This document shows, piece by piece, positions 31,331-37,594 of a stretch of DNA of 48,319 nucleotides. The stretch is taken from positions 1 to 48,319 of the IMG/VR virus record IMGVR_UViG_3300035698_011201. One strand, given 5' to 3'. The notes below the pieces were generated by a model. The model was not told the DNA's origin. It searched no databases and was given only the letters and a program-made list of their open reading frames with translations. Position 1 is the stretch's first letter; each line of letters begins with the position of its first letter. Both the position numbers and the translations under genes were made by a program. The stretch is from a virus.

Positions 31331-31335
31331 CTACT

Positions 31336-31410
31336 GGATCCTTAGCTGAGTGAGTTTAGCACGTGGCCCTTAACCACGAGACGTCGGTGCAAATCCGACA
31401 GGATCCTCCA
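31336..31410 (+). tRNA. tRNA-Lys(CTT), copy 1
   Basis: Acceptor GGATCCT/AGGATCC, U73, CCA; anticodon stem CGTGG/CCACG with loop CCCTTAA, so position 33 is C rather than U. Confidence 0.82.
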
Positions 31411-31412
31411 AT

Positions 31413-31487
31413 GGGCCAATAGCTGAGTTGGGTTAGCGGGAGACTCTTAATCTCTGTCACACGTGGGTTCGAACCCCACTTGGCCCT
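31413..31487 (+). tRNA. tRNA-Lys(CTT), copy 2
   Basis: Acceptor GGGCCAA/TTGGCCC, anticodon stem GGAGA/TCTCT with loop CTCTTAA, T arm GTGGG/CCCAC. Starts two bases after the previous CCA. CCA not encoded. Confidence 0.9.
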
Positions 31488-31502
31488 CGAAAGGTTAGAA
31501 AC

Positions 31503-31679
31503 ATGATAACAGTTCGAAACAAATTTATTCTTAGGATTTTTGGATTCAAAACTGACGAGAAACCAACTTATGTCCGGGCAATGCCTTGGTTATGGTTTGC
31601 TTGGTTAGTTCGTCATAAACCCAAGTGGTTTTGGCGATGGCGACAAAAATGGAAAGAGTATCGAAGTCGATATAAATAA
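31503..31679 (+). CDS. Trp/Arg-rich 58-aa protein
   Basis: AAAGG site upstream. The C-terminal half (MPWLWFAWLVRHKPKWFWRWRQKW) is very rich in Trp, Arg and Lys, like a membrane-interface or nucleic-acid-binding peptide. Its stop is embedded in the TATAAATA promoter of the next gene. Confidence 0.55.
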   Translation: MITVRNKFILRIFGFKTDEKPTYVRAMPWLWFAWLVRHKPKWFWRWRQKWKEYRSRYK

Positions 31680-31683
31680 TAAC
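31671..31683 (+). promoter_or_regulatory. Late promoter giving a leaderless mRNA
   Basis: TATAAATA 31671-31678, exactly five bases before ATG 31684; T4-type late transcripts start about there. Confidence 0.55.
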
Positions 31684-32007
31684 ATGAAAATAAATGAATT
31701 AACCGGATTGACTATTGAAGACGTGATAGAACAATTCAAAAAGCAAAACCAAGATGATATCGAGTTCGGCTGCCAAGATGGAGCATGTGGACATACCGCA
31801 GCAATGTTCGATGATTTTGCAGCTAAGAAAGGATTCGGAATGGTGGAACGAGTCCAAGGATTTTTTCAAGCAGATAGCGAGATTATTCCTCATCAATGGA
31901 ATGAATTCCGAGATCAAATTATTGATTTCACCGGACACGCACAATTCGTTGAAACTGGTTTATCTCCGGACACCAACGAAGAACGATACCTATATAAGCT
32001 TCCGTAA
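31684..32007 (+). CDS. Putative papain/transglutaminase-like protein with MKINELT start
   Basis: 107 aa. A possible Cys-His-Asp triad is visible: GACGHTAAMF, IPHQWNEF and IIDFTGHAQF. These spacings resemble small transglutaminase/papain folds. N-terminus and promoter match the ART-like gene at 27325, so it may be a packaged effector. The stop codon lies within tRNA-Arg. Function is inferred from motif pattern only. Confidence 0.6.
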   Translation: MKINELTGLTIEDVIEQFKKQNQDDIEFGCQDGACGHTAAMFDDFAAKKGFGMVERVQGFFQADSEIIPHQWNEFRDQIIDFTGHAQFVETGLSPDTNEERYLYKLP

Positions 32008-32074
32008 CTCAGCTGGACAGAGTGCTCGCCTTCGAAGCGAATGGACGTGGGTTCGAATCCTACCGGGAGTACCA
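31998..32074 (+). tRNA. tRNA-Arg(TCG)
   Basis: Acceptor GCTTCCG/CGGGAGT, A73, CCA; anticodon loop CTTCGAA on CTCGC/GCGAA; T loop TTCGAAT. Its first 10 bases are the end of the preceding gene. Confidence 0.9.
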
Positions 32075-32077
32075 ATT

Positions 32078-32169
32078 GGAAGGATGTCAGAGTCTGGTTT
32101 ATTGTGATTGCCTCGAAAGCAGTTGACCCTTCACAGGGTCCGGGGGTTCGAATCCCTCTCCTTCCGCCA
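32078..32169 (+). tRNA. tRNA-Ser(CGA)
   Basis: Acceptor GGAAGGA/TCCTTCC, G73, CCA; anticodon stem ATTGC/GCAGT with loop CTCGAAA; class II arm GACCC/GGGTC. Confidence 0.92.
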
Positions 32170-32172
32170 AAT

Positions 32173-32248
32173 GCTCTCTTAGTGAAACTGGATATAACAC
32201 GAGTCTTCTAAACTTGAGATCGGGGTTCGAGTCCTCGGGGGAGCGCCA
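32173..32248 (+). tRNA. tRNA-Arg(TCT)
   Basis: Acceptor GCTCTCT/GGGGAGC, D arm GTG-AAACTGGATATAA-CAC, anticodon stem CGAGT/ACTTG with loop CTTCTAA, G73, CCA. Confidence 0.9.
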
Positions 32249-32256
32249 AATTTTAT

Positions 32257-32286
32257 TTGACAAGTGAAAAGAAACCGTATTAAATA
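32257..32286 (+). promoter_or_regulatory. Promoter inside the tRNA array
   Basis: TTGACA 32257-32262, then TTAAAT at 17-base or TAAATA at 18-base spacing. Confidence 0.6.
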
Positions 32287-32440
32287 AGACTACGATGACT
32301 GGAAACTACCCTTCGATGCTTAGAAACACTCTTTCCGGGGGCTAGGTTAGCTCGATGCGATTCGTCTTAGTAGTTTTGGCTTCCTTCATACAGACGGGTT
32401 GATTGGAGAAGGTATAGCACGGCCCCGTCGAGTTAGATTT
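32287..32440 (+). ncRNA. Candidate structured small RNA
   Basis: Directly behind a promoter. AAGAC/GTCTT and AAACTAC/GTAGTTT enclose a loop with GCTA-GGT-TAGC; a second hairpin GACGGG/CCCGTC lies near 32393-32430. No ORF. Could be an independent RNA or the 5' leader of tRNA-Ser(GGA). Confidence 0.4.
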
Positions 32441-32528
32441 GGAGAGTTGACAGAGTGGTCGATCGTGTTCGCTTGGAAAGCGAATGTACCGCAAGGTACC
32501 GGGGGTTCGAATCCCTCACTCTCCGCCA
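32441..32528 (+). tRNA. tRNA-Ser(GGA)
   Basis: Acceptor GGAGAGT/ACTCTCC, G73, CCA; anticodon stem TTCGC/GCGAA with loop TTGGAAA; class II arm GTACC/GGTAC. Confidence 0.95.
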
Positions 32529-32552
32529 AACTCAAGACAAGAGTATAAAATT

Positions 32553-32592
32553 ACCCTAAACTGCGGCTGCTGAAACCCGTACAGTTTTAGGA
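32553..32592 (+). promoter_or_regulatory. Hairpin over a ribosome site
   Basis: CCTAAACTG pairs with CAGTTTTAGG (one bulge); the TAGGAG ribosome site of the next gene is partly inside the stem. Confidence 0.5.
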
Positions 32593-32600
32593 GAAGAAAA

Positions 32601-32783
32601 ATGTCTATAGGACGAACAAGCGGATTACGTCGTGTCACAAAAGAAGAGGCGAAGTTATTCAAACCCAAAAGAAGAAAAGGCTACGCTGTGCATTCTGCAT
32701 GGTGGGCTAATTATTGTAGTCAAGTTAATCGCAAACTAAGAAGAAATGCAAAGGAAGAATTGAGAGGTCGAAATGATTATTGA
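32601..32783 (+). CDS. Small basic protein, 60 aa
   Basis: MSIGRTSGLRRVTKEEAKLF then KPKRRKGYAV and RKLRRNAKEE; strongly basic, probably RNA or DNA binding. Ribosome site AGGAG lies in the hairpin at 32553-32592. Overlaps the next ORF by 11 bases. Confidence 0.6.
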   Translation: MSIGRTSGLRRVTKEEAKLFKPKRRKGYAVHSAWWANYCSQVNRKLRRNAKEELRGRNDY

Positions 32784-33025
32784 CCAGAGACAATATTTCA
32801 AAATGCACTATCCTTATACAGCAATCGTTGACGGAAGAGTAGCACCACGCGCTAAGTTTTGGTGTCAGAATGAAATTTTCGGAACAGTGGTTTTTGAGGT
32901 ACAACGGAAGAGTCCAGTTCAAATTTACCGACGAAGATGATCAATTGAAATTTATGGAAAACTTTGAAATTGAAGATGAACAGGCTTTGAAATTACCAAA
33001 GAAAAGAAAACCATCAAAAAGATAA
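32773..33025 (+). pseudogene. Small gene frameshifted at AAATTTT
   Basis: The first frame (ATG 32773, MIIDQRQYFKMHYPYTAIV...FWCQNEIFG) runs to 32940. The +1 frame, open from 32870, reads FSEQWFLRYNGRVQFKF and ends at 33025. Removing one base in AAATTTT (32872-32879) gives one smooth 83-aa protein. Function unknown. Confidence 0.45.
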
Positions 33026-33027
33026 AT

Positions 33028-33117
33028 GGAGAGGTGGCTGAGCGGCTTAAGGCGGCGGGTTGCTAACTCGTTGGACGCGCAAGCGTCCCCAGGGTTCAAA
33101 TCCCTGTCTCTCCGCCA
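33028..33117 (+). tRNA. tRNA-Ser(GCT)
   Basis: Acceptor GGAGAGG/TCTCTCC, Ser D arm, anticodon stem GCGGG/CTCGT with loop TTGCTAA, class II arm GGACGC/GCGTCC, G73, CCA. Confidence 0.95.
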
Positions 33118-33141
33118 AATGAATTCTTTGAAAGGCAGAAA

Positions 33142-33479
33142 ATGCATTACAGAATTTCCAAAATTACAGCACCGAACATTCATAATGTCGGTAGTTTAGC
33201 TATTCAACGCAAGTCTCGATACAGGCATTCGTTAAATGCTTTGGTGCAAAGCGTTGCTACGAGAAAGAAAAGTAGACCGGATGAGACGATAGTTGAAGAA
33301 CGACCTATGACTAAAAAGAAATTCACGCTCTTTTATTAGAAGACTCTGATTATGCGAAGTTTTTTAAGAGAGCAAAAGCCGGAGGAGTTGGTTCGGGTGT
33401 AGCCGACCGGAAACGAATGAAACGTAAAGGTGAACTTATGCAAAAATCACCTGCAACTCCGATGATTAAAATTAATACT
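33142..33479 (+). pseudogene. Small gene frameshifted at an A5 run
   Basis: Frame 1 (ATG 33142, 65 aa) ends ...ERPMTKKKFTLFY. With one more A in ACTAAAAAG the protein continues KKEIHALLLEDSDYAKFFKRAK...MIKINT to about 33482. The A-run precedes a codon pair AAA AAG, a known slippery type, so -1 slippage is possible as well as an indel. Basic, possibly RNA binding. Confidence 0.45.
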
Positions 33480-33519
33480 TGACTAGTTTCAACTTGATGT
33501 TATTATATGGACACTGAGA
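33478..33519 (+). promoter_or_regulatory. Repeated early-type promoter, copy 1
   Basis: CTTGACT ... CAACTTGATGTTATTATA. The same element occurs at 44464 (minus), 44574, 45669 and 46741: TTGAYT, 9-10 bases, TTGRTGTTAT. Taking TATTAT as -10 the spacer is 16. Confidence 0.55.
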
Positions 33520-33534
33520 AACAGGAGTGTTGAT

Positions 33535-34116
33535 ATGAGAAAGTTAGTTAAAGACGCGCTTAATGTTGACGAGTTGGCTTATTCGTTGGAGCACATAATT
33601 GGTGTTGACGACAACAAAAAGCCAGAAGAATACACCGACAAAGAAATTGTTGCTGAAGCTGAATATCAACTCAGCAAGTATTATGAAGCCGCAACGACGA
33701 GCAACGATATGCTAGTCGGTAACGAAACACCTGAAGCACAGAAAACGGCGGAACGAGAAGTACGCCAGCTGAATCGGTTCATTAAGAAATGGAAGGCGAA
33801 GGTCAACCGTTTTGATTATCGGACACCGCTTCTAGGCGGCAATGGGTTTGAAGAAAACGGGGAAGTGATACTTCGAAGAACAGACGACATCACTATCCAA
33901 AAAGAAAGTGAATCAATTGATCACAAAGCTGAGGATATTCACACAATTAAAGTCCAAGGCGATACGGTTCTCTGCCTTCTGCAGTTCAAAGACAGACCGG
34001 TTGAGAAGACCACGATGTTTACAACACAATCAGAAGCACCGGCACTGTCAGGGCTTTACAATGAATTTAAAGCTGATCAAATCCGTGATAGTCTTAAGAG
34101 GATTGGATTGGTATGA
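33535..34116 (+). CDS. Hypothetical early protein, 193 aa
   Basis: Has its own promoter of the repeated type and an AGGAG site. Helical N-terminus with long charged helices, beta-rich middle (VILRRTDDITIQKE, VQGDTVLCLLQFKD) and a helical end. No family recognised. Its stop overlaps the next start (ATGA). Confidence 0.7.
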   Translation: MRKLVKDALNVDELAYSLEHIIGVDDNKKPEEYTDKEIVAEAEYQLSKYYEAATTSNDMLVGNETPEAQKTAEREVRQLNRFIKKWKAKVNRFDYRTPLLGGNGFEENGEVILRRTDDITIQKESESIDHKAEDIHTIKVQGDTVLCLLQFKDRPVEKTTMFTTQSEAPALSGLYNEFKADQIRDSLKRIGLV

Positions 34117-34253
34117 AAGTTATTCAAAAAAAATTCGAGCCTTCATACAGCGTGAACGTTAAAGACTTGGAGCAAAAACTCAAAGTCTATGACAAGAATG
34201 GTCGCGTGGTGCAAACAAAGTTACCGCCTCTTTTGGTTAAAGTCTCCGTATAA
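34113..34253 (+). CDS. 46-aa peptide coupled to the previous gene
   Basis: MKVIQKKFEPSYSVNVKDLE... starts in an ATGA overlap, so it is probably translated by reinitiation. Beta-rich, basic; unknown. Confidence 0.55.
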   Translation: MKVIQKKFEPSYSVNVKDLEQKLKVYDKNGRVVQTKLPPLLVKVSV

Positions 34254-34256
34254 TTT

Positions 34257-34329
34257 GTTCCCTTCGTCTAGCGGCTTAGGACAGGACCCTCTCAAGGTTC
34301 AAACGCCGGTTCGAATCCGGTAGGGAACT
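34257..34329 (+). tRNA. tRNA-Glu(CTC)
   Basis: Acceptor GTTCCCT/AGGGAAC, anticodon stem GGACC/GGTTC with loop CTCTCAA, T arm GCCGG/CCGGT. U73; CCA not encoded. Short variable loop, as normal for Glu. Confidence 0.92.
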
Positions 34330-34333
34330 CAAT

Positions 34334-34409
34334 GCTCCTATCGTATAGTGGAATATTATTGCCGTTTCGTAGTCGGCCGACCTCAGTTCGATTCTGAGTG
34401 GGAGCACCA
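34334..34409 (+). tRNA. tRNA-Thr(CGT)
   Basis: Acceptor GCTCCTA/TGGGAGC, body close to tRNA-Thr(GGT), anticodon loop TTCGTAG on GCCGT/TCGGC (one T-T mismatch), A73, CCA. Confidence 0.87.
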
Positions 34410-34410
34410 A

Positions 34411-34423
34411 CATAAATACTTTT
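34411..34423 (+). promoter_or_regulatory. Late promoter giving a leaderless mRNA
   Basis: CATAAATA 34411-34418, five bases before ATG 34424. It starts two bases after the CCA of the preceding tRNA. Confidence 0.5.
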
Positions 34424-34612
34424 ATGAAAATTAAGGATATTACCACGAAAGAAGAATTAGTAGAATACATGATGATTCCTTTTACGTCATCAACAGTTTC
34501 TTATCAAGGTGTATCAGCCGCAGCCATGCGTGAACTCATGCTAAACTTTCTTGCTGATCAAAATGACATGTCAAGGGACGAAACATTAGATAAATCATCT
34601 CCTCTTCCTTAG
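34424..34612 (+). CDS. Small protein with MKIKDIT start
   Basis: 62 aa; third member with this N-terminus and the ATAAATA-N5-ATG geometry. The rest is helical (VEYMMIP, MRELMLNFLADQ). No domain recognised; packaged protein or a bare tag carrier are possibilities. Confidence 0.6.
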   Translation: MKIKDITTKEELVEYMMIPFTSSTVSYQGVSAAAMRELMLNFLADQNDMSRDETLDKSSPLP

Positions 34613-34635
34613 AATAAAAGACAAGAAAGGAAGAA

Positions 34636-34713
34636 ATGTTTAAAAAGTTTACGAACAAAAAAGCTAAAGGTTTGAAGAAAAACAAATTGACAAGAAAGAA
34701 GGAACCGTCGTAA
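34636..34713 (+). CDS. Lysine-rich 25-aa peptide
   Basis: MFKKFTNKKAKGLKKNKL... with AAAGGAAG before ATG. Ten Lys in 25 residues. Likely expressed; role unknown. Confidence 0.4.
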   Translation: MFKKFTNKKAKGLKKNKLTRKKEPS

Positions 34714-34731
34714 ACTAAGACTTAATAATTT

Positions 34732-34802
34732 GCGGGTATCGTATAAAGGCATTGCCTCAGATTTCCAATCTGATGATCTCGGTTCGATTCCGTGTACCCG
34801 CT
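34732..34802 (+). tRNA. tRNA-Gly(TCC)
   Basis: Acceptor GCGGGTA/TACCCGC, anticodon stem TCAGA/TCTGA with loop TTTCCAA, T loop TTCGATT, U73. CCA not encoded. Confidence 0.93.
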
Positions 34803-34815
34803 CAAAGGAGATAAT

Positions 34816-35076
34816 ATGGATCCAAAATCAGAAAGAGCACAGAAAATGCTACGGTTAGATTATGTAGCTGAACTTGTAGAATCTGTTGAAGTGCATCAAA
34901 ACAAATGGGCAAAAGATGCCGAAACAGTTTTACATGAATTAGTTCAAGCTTCTAAAAACGGTGAAATTAAATTGCTGGATGCTACGAATGTAATTAAAGG
35001 TGCTTGTTCAACTAAAATGTTAGGCGGCATCAACAAAGGTCTTTATTGGATTCTTGAAGAACTTAAGAAACAATGA
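34816..35076 (+). CDS. Hypothetical helical protein, 86 aa
   Basis: AAAGGAGA site before ATG 34816 (an earlier in-frame ATG lies in the tRNA). MDPKSERAQKMLRLDYVAEL..., all-helical and acidic. Unknown. Confidence 0.68.
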   Translation: MDPKSERAQKMLRLDYVAELVESVEVHQNKWAKDAETVLHELVQASKNGEIKLLDATNVIKGACSTKMLGGINKGLYWILEELKKQ

Positions 35077-35082
35077 CTCTAT

Positions 35083-35157
35083 TCCAGAGTAGCTCAACGG
35101 TAGAGCATCCGACTGTTAATCGGACGGTTGCAGGTTCGAATCCTGCCTCTGGAGCCA
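35083..35157 (+). tRNA. tRNA-Asn(GTT), normal form
   Basis: Acceptor TCCAGAG/CTCTGGA, D stem GCTC/GAGC, anticodon stem TCCGA/TCGGA with loop CTGTTAA, short variable loop, G73, CCA. Confidence 0.96.
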
Positions 35158-35158
35158 A

Positions 35159-35395
35159 ATGATAAATTTAATTGACAAGAACGATGAGCAGTATTTCAGG
35201 CTTCAATGCTTGAGAAAAATTTTCCTTGAAGATGCAGGTCTCGCAGGCAAATCATTGGAGAGTTTACTGAAACAGCGATACGGCGAAGACGTTGAAATGC
35301 CAACGATCAATCCACACGATTGCAAATGGTTTACAGAAAACCCTAAGCTAGGAAAAAAGGTTGAAGACGAATACAGATCCAAATTTATTGGTTGA
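35159..35395 (+). CDS. Hypothetical protein starting at the tRNA 3' end
   Basis: 78 aa; ATG begins one base after the CCA of tRNA-Asn, and the only GGAG ribosome site is in the tRNA acceptor. 3' processing of the tRNA would leave a leaderless mRNA. MINLIDKNDEQYFRLQCLRK...; helical, unknown. Confidence 0.6.
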   Translation: MINLIDKNDEQYFRLQCLRKIFLEDAGLAGKSLESLLKQRYGEDVEMPTINPHDCKWFTENPKLGKKVEDEYRSKFIG

Positions 35396-35420
35396 CATTG
35401 TGACAAAAAGACATTAAATA
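35392..35420 (+). promoter_or_regulatory. Promoter for tRNA-Ala and following tRNAs
   Basis: TTGACA 35392-35397, 17 bases, TAAATA 35415-35420, eight bases before the tRNA. Confidence 0.7.
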
Positions 35421-35427
35421 ACATATT

Positions 35428-35499
35428 GGGGCCATAGCTCAGCGGGAGAGCAGTGCGTTTGCAACGCGAAGGTCCGGGGTTCAAATCCCCGTGGCTCCA
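35428..35499 (+). tRNA. tRNA-Ala(TGC), copy 2
   Basis: Acceptor GGGGCCA/TGGCTCC with G3:U70, D stem GCTC/GAGC, loop TTTGCAA, T arm CGGGG/CCCCG, A73. CCA not encoded. Confidence 0.93.
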
Positions 35500-35536
35500 C
35501 TAAATTGCTTTTGAGCAATAGGGTCAAAGTTATTAA

Positions 35537-35608
35537 GCCGGCGTGGCCGAATGGTAAGGCAACGGTTTTGTAAACCGTAGATTGGGAGTTCGATTCTCTC
35601 CGTCGGCA
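35537..35608 (+). tRNA. tRNA-Thr(TGT), normal form
   Basis: Acceptor GCCGGCG/CGTCGGC, anticodon stem ACGGT/ACCGT with loop TTTGTAA, T loop TTCGATT, A73. CCA not encoded. Same anticodon as the permuted gene at 29871, but a different body. Confidence 0.94.
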
Positions 35609-35613
35609 CAGAT

Positions 35614-35689
35614 AGGGTATTGGTGAAACTGGTAATCACGTGAGATTCTGATTCTTAAGTTCCGGGTTCGAGTCCTGGATGCCCTGCCA
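35614..35689 (+). tRNA. tRNA-Gln(CTG)
   Basis: Acceptor AGGGTAT/ATGCCCT, D arm GTG/CAC, anticodon stem TGAGA/TCTTA with loop TTCTGAT, G73, CCA. Confidence 0.88.
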
Positions 35690-35711
35690 AAATCAAACAT
35701 AAGGACCCGCC

Positions 35712-35951
35712 TTGAAAGATGAATGGAAAACGCCAGCCGAAGCCTTAGAAATTCTGGGGCCAGAGTGGCAGATTCATAATCAATTGATAAACGGGCATTG
35801 GTGTTGGATAGCTAAGTTAAACGAAAACCGTGTTCCTCTTCGTCTTATGAGAATTTACTCAGGTCTCGAGCATTCGGCTGCGAAACCAGGTCATGTGATT
35901 ATGAATACACCAATGCTAAAATATTTGAAAGAAAGAAATGAAGCGTTATAG
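35712..35951 (+). CDS. Hypothetical protein with TTG start
   Basis: 79 aa. The start codon appears to be TTG at 35712, six bases after AAGGAC; no ATG is in frame before residue 46. KDEWKTPAEALEILGPEWQIHNQ... with a conserved-looking WCWIAKL. Overlaps the next gene by 14 bases. Confidence 0.6.
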   Translation: MKDEWKTPAEALEILGPEWQIHNQLINGHWCWIAKLNENRVPLRLMRIYSGLEHSAAKPGHVIMNTPMLKYLKERNEAL

Positions 35952-36210
35952 AATGAACGATTGGATGGAAGGTAAAGACTTTCCGCGAGAGCCATTTGTA
36001 TTTGATGTCCGAAATTGGGATATTGCTAATACTATGCAGAAAATGCTTTTAACGCCTAAATTACAGAATAACCGACATCTAGTGGCAGTTTCATTACGAT
36101 GTCTACCGACAATGGAAGAACTTTATCGTTGTGAACGTGCAGCACGCAAAGGAAACTTTAGAATTCTTTGGATAAAGTCCAAAATGAAAGAGATTTTAGA
36201 AAATGTTTGA
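35938..36210 (+). CDS. Hypothetical basic protein, 90 aa
   Basis: MKRYRMNDWMEGKDFPREP... with LVAVSLRCLPTMEELYRCERA; alpha/beta, two cysteines. Coupled to neighbours by overlaps on both sides. Confidence 0.62.
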   Translation: MKRYRMNDWMEGKDFPREPFVFDVRNWDIANTMQKMLLTPKLQNNRHLVAVSLRCLPTMEELYRCERAARKGNFRILWIKSKMKEILENV

Positions 36211-36432
36211 CCCGACTAATTTGCATTTAATGTTCTCATCTCCTGCTGGGAAAGTTTGGATGTATGATGCGAAAACTGATTTCGATATTCATCAGCGCTA
36301 TTTTGATTCAGCTAATAAACTTAGCGCCGGTGATTTTGTTACGACGACGAGAAAGAAGTAATTTTTGATCCAATGTGTCGAGCTTTTTGTGAATGCCCGG
36401 CATGCATAGAGAGACGAAAGGAAAAGTCATGA
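36203..36432 (+). pseudogene. Small gene frameshifted near GTTACGACG
   Basis: Frame from ATG 36203 (52 aa) ends ...LSAGDFVTTTRKK at 36361. In the -1 frame the sequence reads YDDEKEVIFDPMCRAFCECPACIERRKEKS to TGA 36432; one more T in GTTAC (36339) joins them into about 76 aa ending with a CxxxCxCPAC cysteine cluster. If unbroken, ATG 36373 alone gives a 19-aa peptide coupled to the next gene. Confidence 0.45.
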
Positions 36433-36752
36433 TCTTAAGCTTATATCGAAAGATAGAAAAGTGGGGAAAAGAAGTCGACAACAAGAGACCTTTGCCGCCC
36501 GAGCCTGCTGATTTTAATTCTCAGCAAGAATTCTGTAAGGCAAGATTTGGTTATCAAACCAAAAGATTTCTAGTTGATTTGGTTGGATTCATCAATTTTA
36601 CCTTGCACGTGGTTGGTCCATTTTTCTTGTTCTTATGGCTCGCTATTCAGTATCAGTCTCTTATATGGCTGTTTGGTTTGACTTTGGTTTATGGTCTAAT
36701 GTGCGTTGATATGTCTTATCAAGAGTGCAAAGAAAAGTGGGAGGAAAGATGA
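36429..36752 (+). CDS. Membrane protein with two transmembrane segments
   Basis: 107 aa from ATG 36429 (AAAGGA site; ATGA overlap). Hydrophobic segments about residues 48-72 (LVGFINFTLHVVGPFFLFLW) and 76-95 (LIWLFGLTLVYGLMC). Holin-like size, but the N-terminus is long and charged. Unknown. Confidence 0.68.
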   Translation: MILSLYRKIEKWGKEVDNKRPLPPEPADFNSQQEFCKARFGYQTKRFLVDLVGFINFTLHVVGPFFLFLWLAIQYQSLIWLFGLTLVYGLMCVDMSYQECKEKWEER

Positions 36753-37120
36753 ACAAAGATTATAACTTCAAACAAATCATTATCCTTCGCAAAGATTTGA
36801 ATATGCGTAAGGGCAAGATGGTCGCACAGGGAGCTCACGCATCCATGGCGGCAATTTTAAAAGACGGTCAGTTGATTGATGACCCCAGGTTAACTGGTTG
36901 GCTTTCTGGTAGGTTCGCAAAAATCTGCGTCTCAGTAAATAGTGAACAAGAATTATTAAAGCTTCACTCAGAAGCCAAGGAGTTAGGAATGATTACTTCA
37001 CTTATTCAAGACGCTGGGTTCACCGAATTCGATGGTGTGCCGACTTATACCGCTGTCGCAATTGGGCCCGATACCCATGAAGCTTTACAACCAATCACCG
37101 GGCAGCTTAAATTGCTATGA
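36749..37120 (+). CDS. Peptidyl-tRNA hydrolase, Pth2 type
   Basis: 123 aa from ATG 36749 (AGGA site, ATGA overlap). The family pattern is clear: QIIILRKDLNMRKGKMVAQ, GAHAS, then VAIGPDTHEALQPITGQLKLL at the end. Pth2 enzymes free tRNA from peptidyl-tRNA released by stalled ribosomes; they are usual in archaea and eukaryotes and known in some phages. It would protect the tRNA pool and fits beside tmRNA and Smr in this genome. Confidence 0.9.
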   Translation: MNKDYNFKQIIILRKDLNMRKGKMVAQGAHASMAAILKDGQLIDDPRLTGWLSGRFAKICVSVNSEQELLKLHSEAKELGMITSLIQDAGFTEFDGVPTYTAVAIGPDTHEALQPITGQLKLL

Positions 37121-37188
37121 TTGAGCAAGTGTTGCCGTTGATGGTAGTCTTCGGCGTCGTCATTTTTGCACTGTATATTAACTGGTGA
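37117..37188 (+). CDS. 23-aa single-pass membrane peptide
   Basis: MIEQVLPLMVVFGVVIFALYINW, starting in an ATGA overlap with Pth2. One transmembrane helix spans nearly the whole peptide. Confidence 0.5.
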   Translation: MIEQVLPLMVVFGVVIFALYINW

Positions 37189-37192
37189 GAAA

Positions 37193-37348
37193 ATGCTAAA
37201 ACCTAGAGAAAGAAAAGACCCAAAAGGTCGTGAATATTGGTCAGTTGATGTTGGTCGTTTTGAAATAACCGCATTGAACAAAGAAGCAATCCTTTGGGAA
37301 ATAAATAGATTTGAGACTTCTGTTGCTCGACACGGCAAACAGGAGTAG
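37193..37348 (+). CDS. Small hypothetical protein, 51 aa
   Basis: MLKPRERKDPKGREYWSVDV...; ATG 37193 follows GGTGAGAAA. Small alpha/beta protein, unknown. Confidence 0.5.
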   Translation: MLKPRERKDPKGREYWSVDVGRFEITALNKEAILWEINRFETSVARHGKQE

Positions 37349-37398
37349 AAGAGGCTAGTAGACACAGCGCCCAATGTTTGGTCGAATACCTCTTCAAC
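37349..37398 (+). other. Mini tRNA-like hairpin
   Basis: AAGAGG/CCTCTT close a 50-base element with a T-loop-like GGTCGAATACC before the 3' strand. Too short for a tRNA; remnant or spacer structure. Confidence 0.3.
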
Positions 37399-37470
37399 GG
37401 GACCATAGCTCAGGGGGAGAGCGCTTGCTTGACATGCAAGAGGTCGGAGGTTCAAATCCTCCTGGTCCCA
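37399..37470 (+). tRNA. tRNA-Val(GAC)
   Basis: Acceptor GGGACCA/TGGTCCC, D stem GCTC/GAGC, anticodon stem CTTGC/GCAAG with loop TTGACAT, T arm GGAGG/CCTCC, A73. CCA not encoded. Confidence 0.95.
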
Positions 37471-37493
37471 CTAAAAACAAACAGGAGACCCTA

Positions 37494-37541
37494 ATGTTTC
37501 TTCACAAACCAGAAAAATGGACAGCACGAAAGGTTAAATAA
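37494..37541 (+). CDS. 15-aa peptide
   Basis: MFLHKPEKWTARKVK after a CAGGAGACC site. Tentative small gene between two tRNAs. Confidence 0.3.
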   Translation: MFLHKPEKWTARKVK

Positions 37542-37594
37542 GATTATGAAAACGAATAAACAACGAATATCCGTCACCGAACCAATAATATCTT

